54,859 nucleotides of DNA from Palsa-601 sp052146895 (GCA_052146895.1 JBKQLZ010000240.1:1-54859), one strand, 5' to 3'. Counted from the first letter of the stretch, positions 33,212 through 41,360 are shown. The notes: a model not told the origin generated them from the letters alone. A program made the numbers and translations.

Positions 33212-33241
33212 GGCCGCCTGGGTCTCGAACCCGGCGCTTGG
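33212..33241 (-). repeat. Displaced 3' fragment of tRNA-Lys (possible attachment-site remnant)
   Basis: 30 bases match the 3' part of the tRNA-Lys at 36474-36546, from the end of the anticodon stem through the T arm to the acceptor strand, in the same orientation. About 28 of 31 aligned positions agree, including the T loop GGTTCGAGACC. No anticodon or D arm precedes it. This is the pattern left by an element that integrated into a tRNA 3' end. Confidence 0.7.
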
Positions 33242-33244
33242 CGG

Positions 33245-33538
33245 CTACTTGGGTCGAGGATCAATCCGGCTCCGTAAGCGCGCCATAGCCAGCTTTACCG
33301 ACTCGTCCATCGGGGGGGTTGACTCAATGTCGATCAATTTCCGTCGACTCGTTGCGCCGCGAACAAGGGTCACTGAGCGTCGGGGAACTGCTAGCGCATC
33401 GGCAACAGCTCGTAGCGCGGCGTTCGTGGCTCTCCCCCCATCGGCCGGTTCGACCACACGAACCACAAGAGCTCCGTCGTGCTCTCCGCCGACCGAGGTT
33501 CTTGACGCTCCCGGCCGGACGTGTATAGCGACGCGCAT
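33245..33538 (-). CDS. DUF167 (YggU-family) protein
   Basis: 97-residue small protein of the DUF167/YggU family, whose function is unknown. It shows HVRPGASRTSVGGEHDGALVVRV, the conserved ADGGRATNAALRAVADAL segment and SVTLVRGATSRRKLIDI. It ends 3 bases from the displaced tRNA-Lys fragment. In many bacteria it lies near cell-division or yggT genes, but here it sits in the tRNA-bounded segment, next to an arginase-family gene on the same strand. Confidence 0.88.
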   Translation of the reverse strand: MRVAIHVRPGASRTSVGGEHDGALVVRVVEPADGGRATNAALRAVADALAVPRRSVTLVRGATSRRKLIDIESTPPMDESVKLAMARLRSRIDPRPK

Positions 33539-33625
33539 CGTGCCAGTCTGCTCGACGGTGTCAGCACGCGAGGCAGTGGCCGGGCCCGTAGCAATGTCGC
33601 GACGAGACTGGAGCTAGGGAGAGGG

Positions 33626-34372
33626 TTAGATGCTCGAGAGAAGCGCGGATAGGACGGCGTCGGTCTGCGCTCGCGTGGTGTCCTCGGGTCTCCAGGTGGC
33701 AGCGATGTCGAGCGCGACCACCGGCCGTGCCCGCACGATGGCGCGCACGGCATCGGCGACGTCTCGAAGAGACGGTCCGCCGGGTGCAGGGAAGCGAAGG
33801 CCACCTAGCTCGGCCGGGTCGATGGTGTCGACATCGACGTGGACGACCATCGGGCCTTCGGGCAGACGGTCGGCATCTAATTCGGCAACCGACACATGCG
33901 TCACCTTCGAGCCACCGAGCGCCTCAGCTTCAGCGGGGTCGAGGTCCCGACCGTCGACGAGAGTGACCGACCCCTCTCCGAGTGAGGCGAGACCGAGAGC
34001 TCCGGGCAGGGTGAGATCGCCGCGGCCGACCGCCTTGGCCAGCGGCAGGCCGCCCAAGTAGCCCGAGGTCGTCGAAGCCTCCGTGTGAAAGTCCCCGTGA
34101 GCGTCGAACCAGACGAGAGACGGACGGATACCACGGCGCTGGACTCCCGCCAGGACCGCCAGCGACGCGACGCAGTCGCCGCTGAGGACGACCGTTGGCA
34201 CTGCGTCGTCTCGCGCCACTTCGTCCGCGAGCGGGGCGTACACGCCGATCAAGTCCCGCCACGGACTGCCCGTCGAGCCCAGCCTCCCCTTGAGCTGGAC
34301 CGTTCCCGCCGGCAGCGTGACGTTCAGGCCACTCAGCAACCGGTCGTTCAAATGCCAGGGCAGGAGCAGCAT
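33626..34372 (-). CDS. Arginase/agmatinase-family (ureohydrolase) protein
   Basis: 248 residues of the ureohydrolase fold. Metal motifs are FDAHGDFHT (Asp90, His92, Asp94) and HVDVDTIDP. The first motif, normally GGDHS, reads SGDCVAS with Cys67 in place of the His ligand. This variant is known to me from actinobacterial family members, so it is not necessarily inactive, but the substrate should not be taken as arginine or agmatine. ATG at 34372 is preceded by AGGA. It lies within the tRNA-Lys-bounded segment. Confidence 0.82.
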   Translation of the reverse strand: MLLLPWHLNDRLLSGLNVTLPAGTVQLKGRLGSTGSPWRDLIGVYAPLADEVARDDAVPTVVLSGDCVASLAVLAGVQRRGIRPSLVWFDAHGDFHTEASTTSGYLGGLPLAKAVGRGDLTLPGALGLASLGEGSVTLVDGRDLDPAEAEALGGSKVTHVSVAELDADRLPEGPMVVHVDVDTIDPAELGGLRFPAPGGPSLRDVADAVRAIVRARPVVALDIAATWRPEDTTRAQTDAVLSALLSSI

Positions 34373-34516
34373 GCAAGGCAATCCTACGGGCCATAAACGC
34401 AGCAGCGTGTTGGTCCGGCCTGACGCGGAACCGTCACACGCGCTGGCTTCCGCGGGCATTCGCCACGTGTCGGCGAGCCCGCTTGAGAGGGCGCTGGACG
34501 CGAGCGCGTGGGCTCA

Positions 34517-35014
34517 TCACTCGGGAGGCTGGGCTGGCCGTCGTGCGTCTGCGGTAGCCGCCAACTGGCGGCGGAACCCATAAACCGTCGCATCGACGAC
34601 CCGGTCGTGTCCCCAGCGGAGCGCCGGGTAAGCGAATCTGGCCGCAATGCGCATTGGCCGCTGCATCATCTCGACCGTCCAGGTCACTAGGGCGAGCGTC
34701 CCGTCGCCGTCCGCGGACAGTTCAAGCCGACCGTGGCCCTCGAGGTCGCCATGCACGGCGGCCTCGATAGACGATGGTCGTACGCACTGCTCCAGCTCGA
34801 CTCGGATGCGCATGTGATACCGGAGCGGTGGCGACACCACGCCGACGAGCACCGATCCCTCTTCCAGTCCGGAGCCCTCCAGGCGAAAGTCGCCGAGCCA
34901 GCTCCACCATGTCTCGAACTCCCCGGTGCGCTCCATCGCATCCCACACCGTCTCCGGCGAGACCCCGAACCGGAACGTCCCCTGGTAGTCGATTACCGGC
35001 GCCGATAGAGCCAC
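34517..35014 (-). CDS. SRPBCC (START-like) family protein
   Basis: 165-residue protein with a polyketide-cyclase/START-like ligand-binding fold. It begins IDYQGTFRFGVSPETVWDAMERTGEFETWW, the usual first strand and helix, and ends with a helix containing ARFAYPALRWGHDRVVDATVYGFRRQL. Members bind lipids or other hydrophobic molecules; the ligand is unknown. The GTG start has no Shine-Dalgarno but lies 6 bases after TAGCTT, so leaderless translation is likely. The 128 bases upstream of it, to the AAA+ remnant, hold nothing recognisable. Confidence 0.85.
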   Translation of the reverse strand: MALSAPVIDYQGTFRFGVSPETVWDAMERTGEFETWWSWLGDFRLEGSGLEEGSVLVGVVSPPLRYHMRIRVELEQCVRPSSIEAAVHGDLEGHGRLELSADGDGTLALVTWTVEMMQRPMRIAARFAYPALRWGHDRVVDATVYGFRRQLAATADARRPAQPPE

Positions 35015-35020
35015 CCAGCC

Positions 35021-35026
35021 AAGCTA
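35021..35026 (-). promoter_or_regulatory. Putative leaderless -10 box of the SRPBCC gene
   Basis: TAGCTT on the minus strand ends 6 bases before the GTG at 35014, matching the TANNNT spacing seen at other genes in this window. Confidence 0.45.
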
Positions 35027-35142
35027 CCTACGAATATCGTCGTGAGGCCGGTGTCGTCGTCTCGGCAGGACCGGGAGCCCGACCGGAGGTGCGTACAGTC
35101 AGTCAGGGTCAGAGCCGATGTTGGGTGGCTGTTGGGTACGAG

Positions 35143-35430
35143 TCATTCCGCCTTGGACCGGCGGCGACGCGTTACAGACGGCTTGTCTGCTCCGAGCATC
35201 ACACGAGTCAGCCTGTTCCTGTCATCGAGGAGCTGGTCAAGCGCTGCACCAACGTTCTCGTCTGTGACACGAAGGGGTCCGTCCGGCACATCGTCCGAAG
35301 ACAGCGCCTCCAGCGCCGACCGTCGGAGCAGCTCCTTGATGAACGAAGCCGTGACACCTTCGGTTCGGCTTACGACCACGTCCCCTTGTTCCGCAACGGG
35401 TACTCGGCCTCGGATACGTCGCTGCGGAAC
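35143..35430 (-). pseudogene. Remnant of an AAA+ ATPase (C-terminal lid)
   Basis: The reading frame from after a TGA at 35431-35433 down to 35143 encodes about 95 residues. The part with SRTEGVTASFIKELLRRSALEAL, then GPLRVTDENVGAALDQLLDDRN and LTRVMLGA, closely resembles the lid end of bacterial AAA+ ATPases. No Walker A or B lies upstream in any frame; the preceding 200 bases carry stops in this frame and nothing recognisable in the others. It is probably the tail of a deleted gene. The 243 bases from here to the DHFR-family start hold no other gene. Confidence 0.6.
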
Positions 35431-35673
35431 TCAGCAGGGCGCTTTCGCCTGGCTCTGTCTTCACGACTCTTGTGGAGGCTTCCGAGTTCTTCGAGGCGGC
35501 ACCATGCACCTAGCGTCACCGGGGGGACGAGGTTCATCGGAGGTCACCTCGCCAGGATTCTGTCGAAGCTATGTGGGTCGCCTGCCGTCGGATCTCGACC
35601 GAAACGTACCGATGAGTTGCGACGAATCGAGCCGTCAGAGTAGGTAGCGTCGCGCTCAACCGGAGGAGTATGC

Positions 35674-36210
35674 ATGCGCAAGGTGGTGTTGTACGAGCTG
35701 TTGTCCCTCGATGGAGTAGCCGAGGACCCGGACAAGTTCGTCACCGACTGGGATGAGGCGATGGATGCCAACCTCGCCGCTGTCATCGCCACCCAGGACG
35801 CGGTAGTTCTCGGCCGTCGCAGCTATGACGAGTGGTCTGAGTTTTGGCCAGGCAGCGAGATCGAGCCATTCGCTACGTTCATCAACGACGTCGCAAAGTA
35901 CGTCGCATCTTCCACACCGCTGGGGCGGCAGTGGCACAACGCGACAGCGATCGAAGGCGGATTGGCTCAGTTCGTGCAGAACCTCAAGAAGTCGTCCGGC
36001 GGTGACATTGGCGTCCACGCCAGCATCTCGGTCGCCCAAGGACTGCTCGCAGCGGACGCCATCGATGAAGTACGGCTCGTCGTCGCACCGGCGATCGCTG
36101 GCCGTGGGCGACGGCTCTTGGACGGACTGCCGCCGATTCGCCTCGAATCGCTCCGTAGCGCGACGTCGCCCAGGGGTTACCTGCTTGCCGACTATCGCAT
36201 CTCGCGGTGA
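35674..36210 (+). CDS. Dihydrofolate reductase-family (RibD C-terminal-like) protein
   Basis: 178-residue single-domain protein of the DHFR/RibD-C fold, probably an NADPH-dependent reductase of unknown substrate. Visible features are VVLYELLSLDGVAEDPDKF at the start, the AVVLGRRSYDEWSEFWP block, GGDIGVHASISVAQGLL and IDEVRLVVAPAIAGRGRRLLDG. A good GGAGGAG ribosome site precedes the ATG. It is the last intact gene before the tRNA-Lys. The 263 bases between them hold no recognisable gene. Confidence 0.9.
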   Translation: MRKVVLYELLSLDGVAEDPDKFVTDWDEAMDANLAAVIATQDAVVLGRRSYDEWSEFWPGSEIEPFATFINDVAKYVASSTPLGRQWHNATAIEGGLAQFVQNLKKSSGGDIGVHASISVAQGLLAADAIDEVRLVVAPAIAGRGRRLLDGLPPIRLESLRSATSPRGYLLADYRISR

Positions 36211-36452
36211 CTCGGCTCGCCTGGAGCTCACAAGCCGGCCATCGCCGGCTCAAACTCGATCTCAGGCGGCGCCGGCGTTCTTCCAGCGACTCTCGATCAA
36301 GAAGGCGTCGCTTGGCGGACTGTCCCCATCGCTGCAGATTGAGGACCCGAGCTTTTTTGGCGCTCCCAGACGTCAGGCTCCCACGAATGTGGGGTGGAGT
36401 GTTGGGTCGCAGGTAGCTCGATGAGTGGTCTTGTAGCCGCTGACCTGGACAA

Positions 36453-36477
36453 CCAACGGTGGGTGCCCAACGGTGGG
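36453..36477. repeat. 11-bp direct repeat at the 3' end of tRNA-Lys
   Basis: CCAACGGTGGG occurs at 36453-36463 and again at 36467-36477, 14 bases apart, the second copy running into the tRNA acceptor end. Iterated short repeats beside an insertion site could be recombinase arm sites, but two copies are weak evidence. Confidence 0.4.
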
Positions 36478-36546
36478 CCGCCCGGGTCTCGAACCCGGCA
36501 CCTTGGGATTAAAAGTCCCCTGCTCTACCCGATGAGCTAGCGGCCC
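36474..36546 (-). tRNA. tRNA-Lys (anticodon TTT)
   Basis: A 73-base cloverleaf on the minus strand: acceptor GGGCCGC/GCGGCCC, D arm GCTC...GAGC, anticodon loop CTTTTAA with TTT, five-base variable loop, T arm CCGGG-TTCGAGA-CCCGG, discriminator A. CCA is not encoded. The bottom pair of the anticodon stem is G-A. It is the only intact tRNA seen, and its 3' end is repeated at 33212-33241. Confidence 0.92.
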
Positions 36547-36661
36547 GAGACTGCGCAGACACCTGGCAGCCGATCCCCCGGGCGCAACCCAGGCGATCGA
36601 TCCGCCATCGTAGGCGACCACGTTCGCGCGCTCCGCACCCGCGCGCGGCGAGACCACGACG

Positions 36662-36667
36662 TACGCT
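36662..36667 (+). promoter_or_regulatory. Putative leaderless -10 box of the VOC gene
   Basis: TACGCT ends 7 bases before the ATG at 36675, with no Shine-Dalgarno between. Confidence 0.45.
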
Positions 36668-36674
36668 CCTCGTC

Positions 36675-37058
36675 ATGATCAACGCGGTTCACACGCTCGT
36701 TTACTCGGACGACGCGGATGCAGCGCGCGCGTTCTTTCGCGACGTCCTCGGTTGGCCTTACGTCGACGCTCACGGTGGCTGGCTCATCTTCAAGACCGGG
36801 CCGTCGGAGCTAGGGGTCCACCCGACCTCGGCCGGTCATGAGGACGCCGACTGGTCCACAACCGCCCGACACGAGATAACGCTCATGTGCGACGACCTCG
36901 AGGGAACGGTTGCCGACTTGAAGCTCAAGGGCGCCGAGTTCACCCGCGACATCAGCGATGAAGGCTTCGGGCGGACGATCACAATGAAGGTTCCCGGTTC
37001 GATTGAGATGATGCTCTACGAACCCCGCCACCCTCCCGCGTACGACCTCGACAGCTAG
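36675..37058 (+). CDS. VOC (glyoxalase/bleomycin-resistance) family protein
   Basis: 127-residue single VOC domain with two beta-alpha-beta-beta-beta modules: TLVYSDDADAARAFFRDVLGWPYV, HEITLMCDDLEGTVADLKLKGAEF and the closing IEMMLYEPRHPPAY. His and Glu residues at the usual metal positions are partly present. No substrate can be assigned. It is followed 10 bases later by the serine hydrolase gene with a GGAGCAG site, so the two may form an operon. Confidence 0.88.
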   Translation: MINAVHTLVYSDDADAARAFFRDVLGWPYVDAHGGWLIFKTGPSELGVHPTSAGHEDADWSTTARHEITLMCDDLEGTVADLKLKGAEFTRDISDEGFGRTITMKVPGSIEMMLYEPRHPPAYDLDS

Positions 37059-37068
37059 GAGCAGCCGT

Positions 37069-38199
37069 ATGGAAAAGCTCACGATTGACCCGGCCGCGCT
37101 CTCAGCGCTAGTCACACGCTGCCAGCGCGAGATCGACGATGGTCTCCTCCCCTCCTGCCAGATCGCCGTTGCGCAAGACGGAGAAGTGGTGCATTTCGAG
37201 ACCTTCGGAGATGCCGACCCGGACGGGCGATACGTCATCTTCTCTGCCACGAAAGCGTTCGTGGTTGGGGCGTTCTGGCTCCTCCTCGGAGAGGGGAAGG
37301 TCTCCGTCGAGGACCGCGTCGCCGACGTCATCCCGGAGTTCGGGACGAACGGCAAAGAGACGATCACAATCCGGCAACTCCTCCTTCACGAAGGAGGCTT
37401 CCCACTCGCACCGCTCGATCCTCTGTCGGAAGCCACTAACCCGGCAAGGCGCGAGCGCTTTGCCTCCTGGCGTCTCAACTGGGAGCCGGGAACTCGCTTC
37501 GAGTACCACCCGACGTCGGCCCATTGGGTCATCGCCGACATCATCGAGGCGCTTTCGGGTGAGGACTTCAGGGACTTCCTCCGTGAGCGAGTTCTCGAGC
37601 CGCTCGGCCTCCACAAGTTCCAACTTGGCGCTGCGCCAGAGACCCAGGGCAAACTCAACGTGCTCGAGCTGTGCGGAGAACGGGCAACGCTCGCGGAGCT
37701 CGCCGCGCTCGGGCTCCCTACCGAGCCAGCGGAGGCAGCCGTAAGCGACGAGTGGTTGCTCTCGCTCAACAGAGCGGACGTGCGAGCCTCCGGACTCCCG
37801 GGCGGCGGTGGCATGTCGGACGCCTCCGATGTCGCGCTCTACTACCAGGCACTCCTCCACAACCCCGACGAGCTCTGGGATCCAGCGGTGCTCGCCGCCG
37901 GCTCACGGGAAGTCCACGGGACTCTGCCAGAGCCAATGACCGGCGTCTCCTCCAATCGGGCGCTCGGTCTCGTCATCGCCGGCGAAGGCCGCGACAAAGC
38001 CATGCGCGGGTTCGGCCACACCGTGTCGTCGAGAACGTTCGGGCACGCCGGCGCCGGTGGCCAGCTCGCGTTCGCCGATCCCGACTCGGGCCTCTCGTTC
38101 TGTTACCTGACCAATGGGCTCGACGTGAACGTGATCCGTCTCAGCCGCCGCTCGACGTCGATCGCCAGCCACGCCGGCTCGCTGACAGCACCGAAATAG
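37069..38199 (+). CDS. Serine hydrolase, class C beta-lactamase/esterase family
   Basis: 376-residue penicillin-binding-protein-like hydrolase without signal peptide, so probably a cytosolic esterase rather than a beta-lactamase. The nucleophile motif is SATK (Ser59, Lys62), Tyr146 in FEYHPTSAHW replaces the YxN motif, and HAGAGGQLAF near residue 325 takes the place of KTG. IRQLLLHEGGFP is the usual conserved helix. It follows the VOC gene closely on the same strand. Confidence 0.9.
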   Translation: MEKLTIDPAALSALVTRCQREIDDGLLPSCQIAVAQDGEVVHFETFGDADPDGRYVIFSATKAFVVGAFWLLLGEGKVSVEDRVADVIPEFGTNGKETITIRQLLLHEGGFPLAPLDPLSEATNPARRERFASWRLNWEPGTRFEYHPTSAHWVIADIIEALSGEDFRDFLRERVLEPLGLHKFQLGAAPETQGKLNVLELCGERATLAELAALGLPTEPAEAAVSDEWLLSLNRADVRASGLPGGGGMSDASDVALYYQALLHNPDELWDPAVLAAGSREVHGTLPEPMTGVSSNRALGLVIAGEGRDKAMRGFGHTVSSRTFGHAGAGGQLAFADPDSGLSFCYLTNGLDVNVIRLSRRSTSIASHAGSLTAPK

Positions 38200-38233
38200 C
38201 TGTCAGCCGTCACCCGAAAGCACACCGAACCTA

Positions 38234-40066
38234 GTGAAGCTCGTCGCGTTCGCGGTCGACCTAGAGGTTGACGGCAGCCACCGGCAGCGCCAGGCGCTCG
38301 GGAGCGGGAGGCTGCAGTTCGGGCCGATGGAGGTCACCATCGCCGGGATCGCCGGGCTCGCCGGGCTCGCCGACCCCGACCCCGACCACGCCGGAGTCGC
38401 CGGCTGGGCCATCGCCAATCGTGGTGAGGTACCGGCGAAGATCCGCTCGGTCGCGATCGTCTACAAGATCGAGGGCGCGACGATGCCTCTGCGCATGCTG
38501 CGGCACGGCTACCAGTCCTGGAGCCCGAGCGACGTCGCGACACTCGGCGTGGACGTCGATCCGTCACGGACGCCCGGATCACTCGATCTCGTGCGAGGCG
38601 CAGCGCACGCCGATCAACGTCCCGCCCGGGAGGGTGAGCTCCGCTCAGAGTGGGTCACGGTCATTCAGGGGGCGGGCATTCAGGGGGCGGGCATTCAGGG
38701 GGCGGGAGAGGACGGCGGGCGTGATGGGGTACTGGTTGGTTTCGACGGGGGCGACACGCACGACGGCACCTTGCGTCTTTTGCAAGCAGCCGGCGACGCG
38801 CCAGAGCTCTCGTGCGAGGCGTTCCTCGGAGGTGCCCGCCTCGACCCGGGAGCCGAACGCGCCCTTCACGGTCTCGTCATTCTCACCGGCGATTCCCCGT
38901 CCTCCCTCCTCACCAACTGGGCCGGGCTCGTCGGCGCGCGAGGCCGCGCTCGCGTTGACCGGCCTTACCAAGTCGGCTGGTGCTCCTGGTATCACTACTT
39001 CCACGGCGTGACCGAGCGGGACCTCTTCAGCAACCTGGCCGAGGCTGACCGGGCCGGATGGCCCTTCGACGTGTTCCAGCTGGACGACGGTTACCAGCGG
39101 TCGATCGGCGACTGGCTCGAGACGAACGAGAAGTTCCCTACTCCCCTTTCCGGTCTCGCAGCCCGAATCGCGGCCAGCGGGCGCAGCCCTGGCATCTGGA
39201 TAGCGCCCTTTCTCGCGGCACCGGATTCGCGGGTCGCGACCGACCATCCGCAATGGTTGGCGCGCCTACCGGGAGGCGACCCCTTGCCCGGCATCGTCAA
39301 CCCACCCTGGGGTGGGGGCCGGGGCGGGCTCATGTGGACGCTCGACACGACACACCCGGAGGTGCAGGAGCATTTGGAAGCGGTCGCCCGGGCGTTGACA
39401 GCGATGGGCTTTTCCTACTTGAAGCTCGACTTCACTTACGCGGCGAGCTTCGACGGGCTGTGGCACGACGACACACTGACTCCGGCGCAACGTGTGCGCG
39501 CCGGTTACGACGCCGTGCGCCGCGGGGCCGGGCCCGAGGCGTTCATCCTCGGTTGTGGCGTGCCATTGTCGAATGTCGTCGGCGTCGTCGACGGGAGCCG
39601 GATCGGCACAGACGTGGCGCCCTCGTGGGACACAGAAAGGGACGACGCGATCATGGCCGGGTACTCCGGGATGCTGCCGGCGACATCGCATGCGGCGGCG
39701 AGCACGTTCACGCGGAGCTTCATGCACCGCACTCTCTGGCTGAACGACCCGGACTGTCTCATGTTGCGCGGTGTGGCTACGCAGATGAGCGCCGGACAAG
39801 TGGAGACGTGGGCGCGATCTGTGGCGCAGTCTGGCGGCATGGCAATCGTCTCCGACGACCTGTCGTTGCTTGACGGCGCTTCCCGGAGGTTGTTCGAAGA
39901 CGTAGTCGCAACTGGGCGCCGGAGCGACGCCGAGGCCGCCCACGGCAACCCGGCGCGGTGCGAGGACCTGATGGAGGCGGTACGCCAGCCGAGCGTGCTC
40001 GCCGCCGCGGGACAGCGTCTCGTCGTCGACCCGGTATCCGGAGAGTCCCGGCTGGACCCGGCCTGA
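38234..40066 (+). CDS. Alpha-galactosidase, GH36 family
   Basis: 610 residues, retaining glycoside hydrolase predicted to release alpha-galactose; cytosolic, as there is no signal peptide. The TIM barrel shows VGWCSWYHYFHGVTE, FDVFQLDDGYQ, PGIWIAPFLA, then LKLDFTY with the probable nucleophile Asp399 and RIGTDVAPSW with the probable acid/base Asp460. An N-terminal beta domain of about 230 residues contains the triplet IQGAG repeat near residue 145, not usual for the family. The start is GTG at 38234. Confidence 0.92.
   Translation: MKLVAFAVDLEVDGSHRQRQALGSGRLQFGPMEVTIAGIAGLAGLADPDPDHAGVAGWAIANRGEVPAKIRSVAIVYKIEGATMPLRMLRHGYQSWSPSDVATLGVDVDPSRTPGSLDLVRGAAHADQRPAREGELRSEWVTVIQGAGIQGAGIQGAGEDGGRDGVLVGFDGGDTHDGTLRLLQAAGDAPELSCEAFLGGARLDPGAERALHGLVILTGDSPSSLLTNWAGLVGARGRARVDRPYQVGWCSWYHYFHGVTERDLFSNLAEADRAGWPFDVFQLDDGYQRSIGDWLETNEKFPTPLSGLAARIAASGRSPGIWIAPFLAAPDSRVATDHPQWLARLPGGDPLPGIVNPPWGGGRGGLMWTLDTTHPEVQEHLEAVARALTAMGFSYLKLDFTYAASFDGLWHDDTLTPAQRVRAGYDAVRRGAGPEAFILGCGVPLSNVVGVVDGSRIGTDVAPSWDTERDDAIMAGYSGMLPATSHAAASTFTRSFMHRTLWLNDPDCLMLRGVATQMSAGQVETWARSVAQSGGMAIVSDDLSLLDGASRRLFEDVVATGRRSDAEAAHGNPARCEDLMEAVRQPSVLAAAGQRLVVDPVSGESRLDPA
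38663..38707 (+). repeat. Three 15-bp tandem repeats inside the GH36 gene
   Basis: ATTCAGGGGGCGGGC occurs three times in a row (last base of the third differs). Each copy codes Ile-Gln-Gly-Ala-Gly, so the frame is kept. It lies in the non-catalytic N-terminal domain. Confidence 0.9.
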
Positions 40067-40140
40067 CGCATCGGTCCGATACCGTTCCGTGGAATGAGGT
40101 AACGCGCCCTCACACCAACGACATGAAGGAGATGGTCCTC

Positions 40141-40560
40141 ATGCCCGAGCCGGCTGTCAACGACTGGAACACCAAGATCATCGAGGAGTTCCGCGCCAAC
40201 GACGGGAAGGTCGGCGGCCCATTCGAGGGTGCACCCGTACTGCTCCTCGGCACGACGGGTGCGAAGTCGGGCCAGGCACGCGTCAACCCGATGATGTACC
40301 TCGATCTCAACGACCGGATCTTCGTGTTCGCCTCGAAGGCTGGCGCCCCGACGAACCCCGACTGGTATCACAACCTCGTTGCGAATCCCGAGGTGACCGT
40401 CGAGCTCGGGTCGGAGAAGTTCACTGCCCACGCCGCTCCGTTGGAAGGCGAGGAGCGGACGCGCGTCTTCGACGAGCAGGCATCGCGCTATCCCGGCTTT
40501 CGCGAGTACCAGGACGGCACCGACCGAGTGATACCGGTGGTGGAACTAGTTCGGTCATGA
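40141..40560 (+). CDS. Nitroreductase-family deazaflavin (F420)-dependent oxidoreductase
   Basis: 139-residue split-barrel protein of the DDN type (nitroreductase/deazaflavin-dependent). It shows FEGAPVLLLGTTGAKSGQARVNPMMYL, FVFASKAGAPTNPDWYHNLVANPEVTVELG and the closing IPVVELVR, all typical of the family in actinobacteria. Cofactor F420 is known for characterised members and inferred here. ATG at 40141 is chosen because AAGGAG lies about 9 bases upstream; ATGs at 40123 and 40132 are less well placed. The methyltransferase starts one base after its stop. Confidence 0.9.
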   Translation: MPEPAVNDWNTKIIEEFRANDGKVGGPFEGAPVLLLGTTGAKSGQARVNPMMYLDLNDRIFVFASKAGAPTNPDWYHNLVANPEVTVELGSEKFTAHAAPLEGEERTRVFDEQASRYPGFREYQDGTDRVIPVVELVRS

Positions 40561-40561
40561 G

Positions 40562-41356
40562 GTGAGCTACACCCACGGCCACGCCGATGCCGTTCTGCGC
40601 TCGCACCGCTGGCGCAACGCCACGAACTCCGCCGCGCACCTCCTGCCGCACCTAGTCGCGGGGCATTCCCTCCTGGACGTCGGGTGCGGGCCGGGCACTC
40701 TGACGGTCGACCTCGCGCGGAGGGTCGCGCCCGGGCGGGTCGTGGGCATCGACGCCGAGCCGGCTGTGCTCGAGGAGGCTCGCGGTGCCGCGGAAGAGGC
40801 AGGACTCACAAACGTCGAGTTCCACGAGGCCGACATCTACGCCCTTCCGTACGACGACGGCTCGTTCGACGTCGTCCATGCTCATCAGGTTCTGCAGCAC
40901 CTCCAGCATCCGCACCGTGCGCTCGAGGAGATGGCTCGCGTGTGCAAGACGGGCGGTGTGGTTGCCGCGCGGGACGGCGACTACTCCGCCTTCACTTGGT
41001 TCCCGGCCGACCCGCTCCTCAACCGGTGGCTCGAGATCTACTGCACGGTCGCGAGGGCGAACGGCGGTGAGCCGGATGCCGGCCGCCGGCTGAAGGCGTG
41101 GGCACGCGAGGCTGGGCTCTCCGATATCGCGTGCTCGGCCTCGGCGTGGTGTTACTCGACGACTGAGGACCGAGCATGGTGGGCCAACTTATGGGCCGAG
41201 CGCATCACGGCGACGCGGCTGGCGAGCCGCGCTGTCGAACTCGGCTGTGCGACCGAGGACGATCTCGCAGAGATCGCAGTCGCCTGGCACCGATGGGCCG
41301 AGCAGCCCGACGGTTGGTTCGCCGTGCTCCACGGCGAGATCATCTGCCGCCCGTGA
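40562..41356 (+). CDS. Class I SAM-dependent methyltransferase (UbiE/MenG-like)
   Basis: 264 residues. Motif I is LLDVGCGPGTLTVDLA, the acidic residue closing strand 2 is in VVGIDAEPAVLEEA, and FHEADIYALPYDDGSFDVVHAHQVLQHLQHP and VCKTGGVVAARDGDYSAF follow. Similar proteins methylate small hydrophobic molecules, but no target is assigned. GTG at 40562 directly follows the nitroreductase stop, indicating co-transcription. It is convergent with the HxlR-linked small frame. Confidence 0.88.
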   Translation: MSYTHGHADAVLRSHRWRNATNSAAHLLPHLVAGHSLLDVGCGPGTLTVDLARRVAPGRVVGIDAEPAVLEEARGAAEEAGLTNVEFHEADIYALPYDDGSFDVVHAHQVLQHLQHPHRALEEMARVCKTGGVVAARDGDYSAFTWFPADPLLNRWLEIYCTVARANGGEPDAGRRLKAWAREAGLSDIACSASAWCYSTTEDRAWWANLWAERITATRLASRAVELGCATEDDLAEIAVAWHRWAEQPDGWFAVLHGEIICRP

Positions 41357-41360
41357 GCGA

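Noticed and set aside
33212..33241. Functional second tRNA
   Set aside because: Only the variable loop, T arm and 3' acceptor strand are present, with a C-A mismatch in the T stem and no anticodon; it is a fragment.
36211..36473. Integrase fragment beside tRNA-Lys
   Set aside because: I looked for a tyrosine recombinase tail in all frames and saw no R-H-R-Y type motif; the stretch is left unassigned.
37069..38199. Antibiotic-degrading beta-lactamase
   Set aside because: SxxK is present but there is no signal peptide, and the YxN and KTG motifs are replaced; an esterase is more likely.
38663..38707. Regulatory iterons
   Set aside because: The 15-base repeats are in the middle of the GH36 coding frame and keep the frame, so they are coding repeats.
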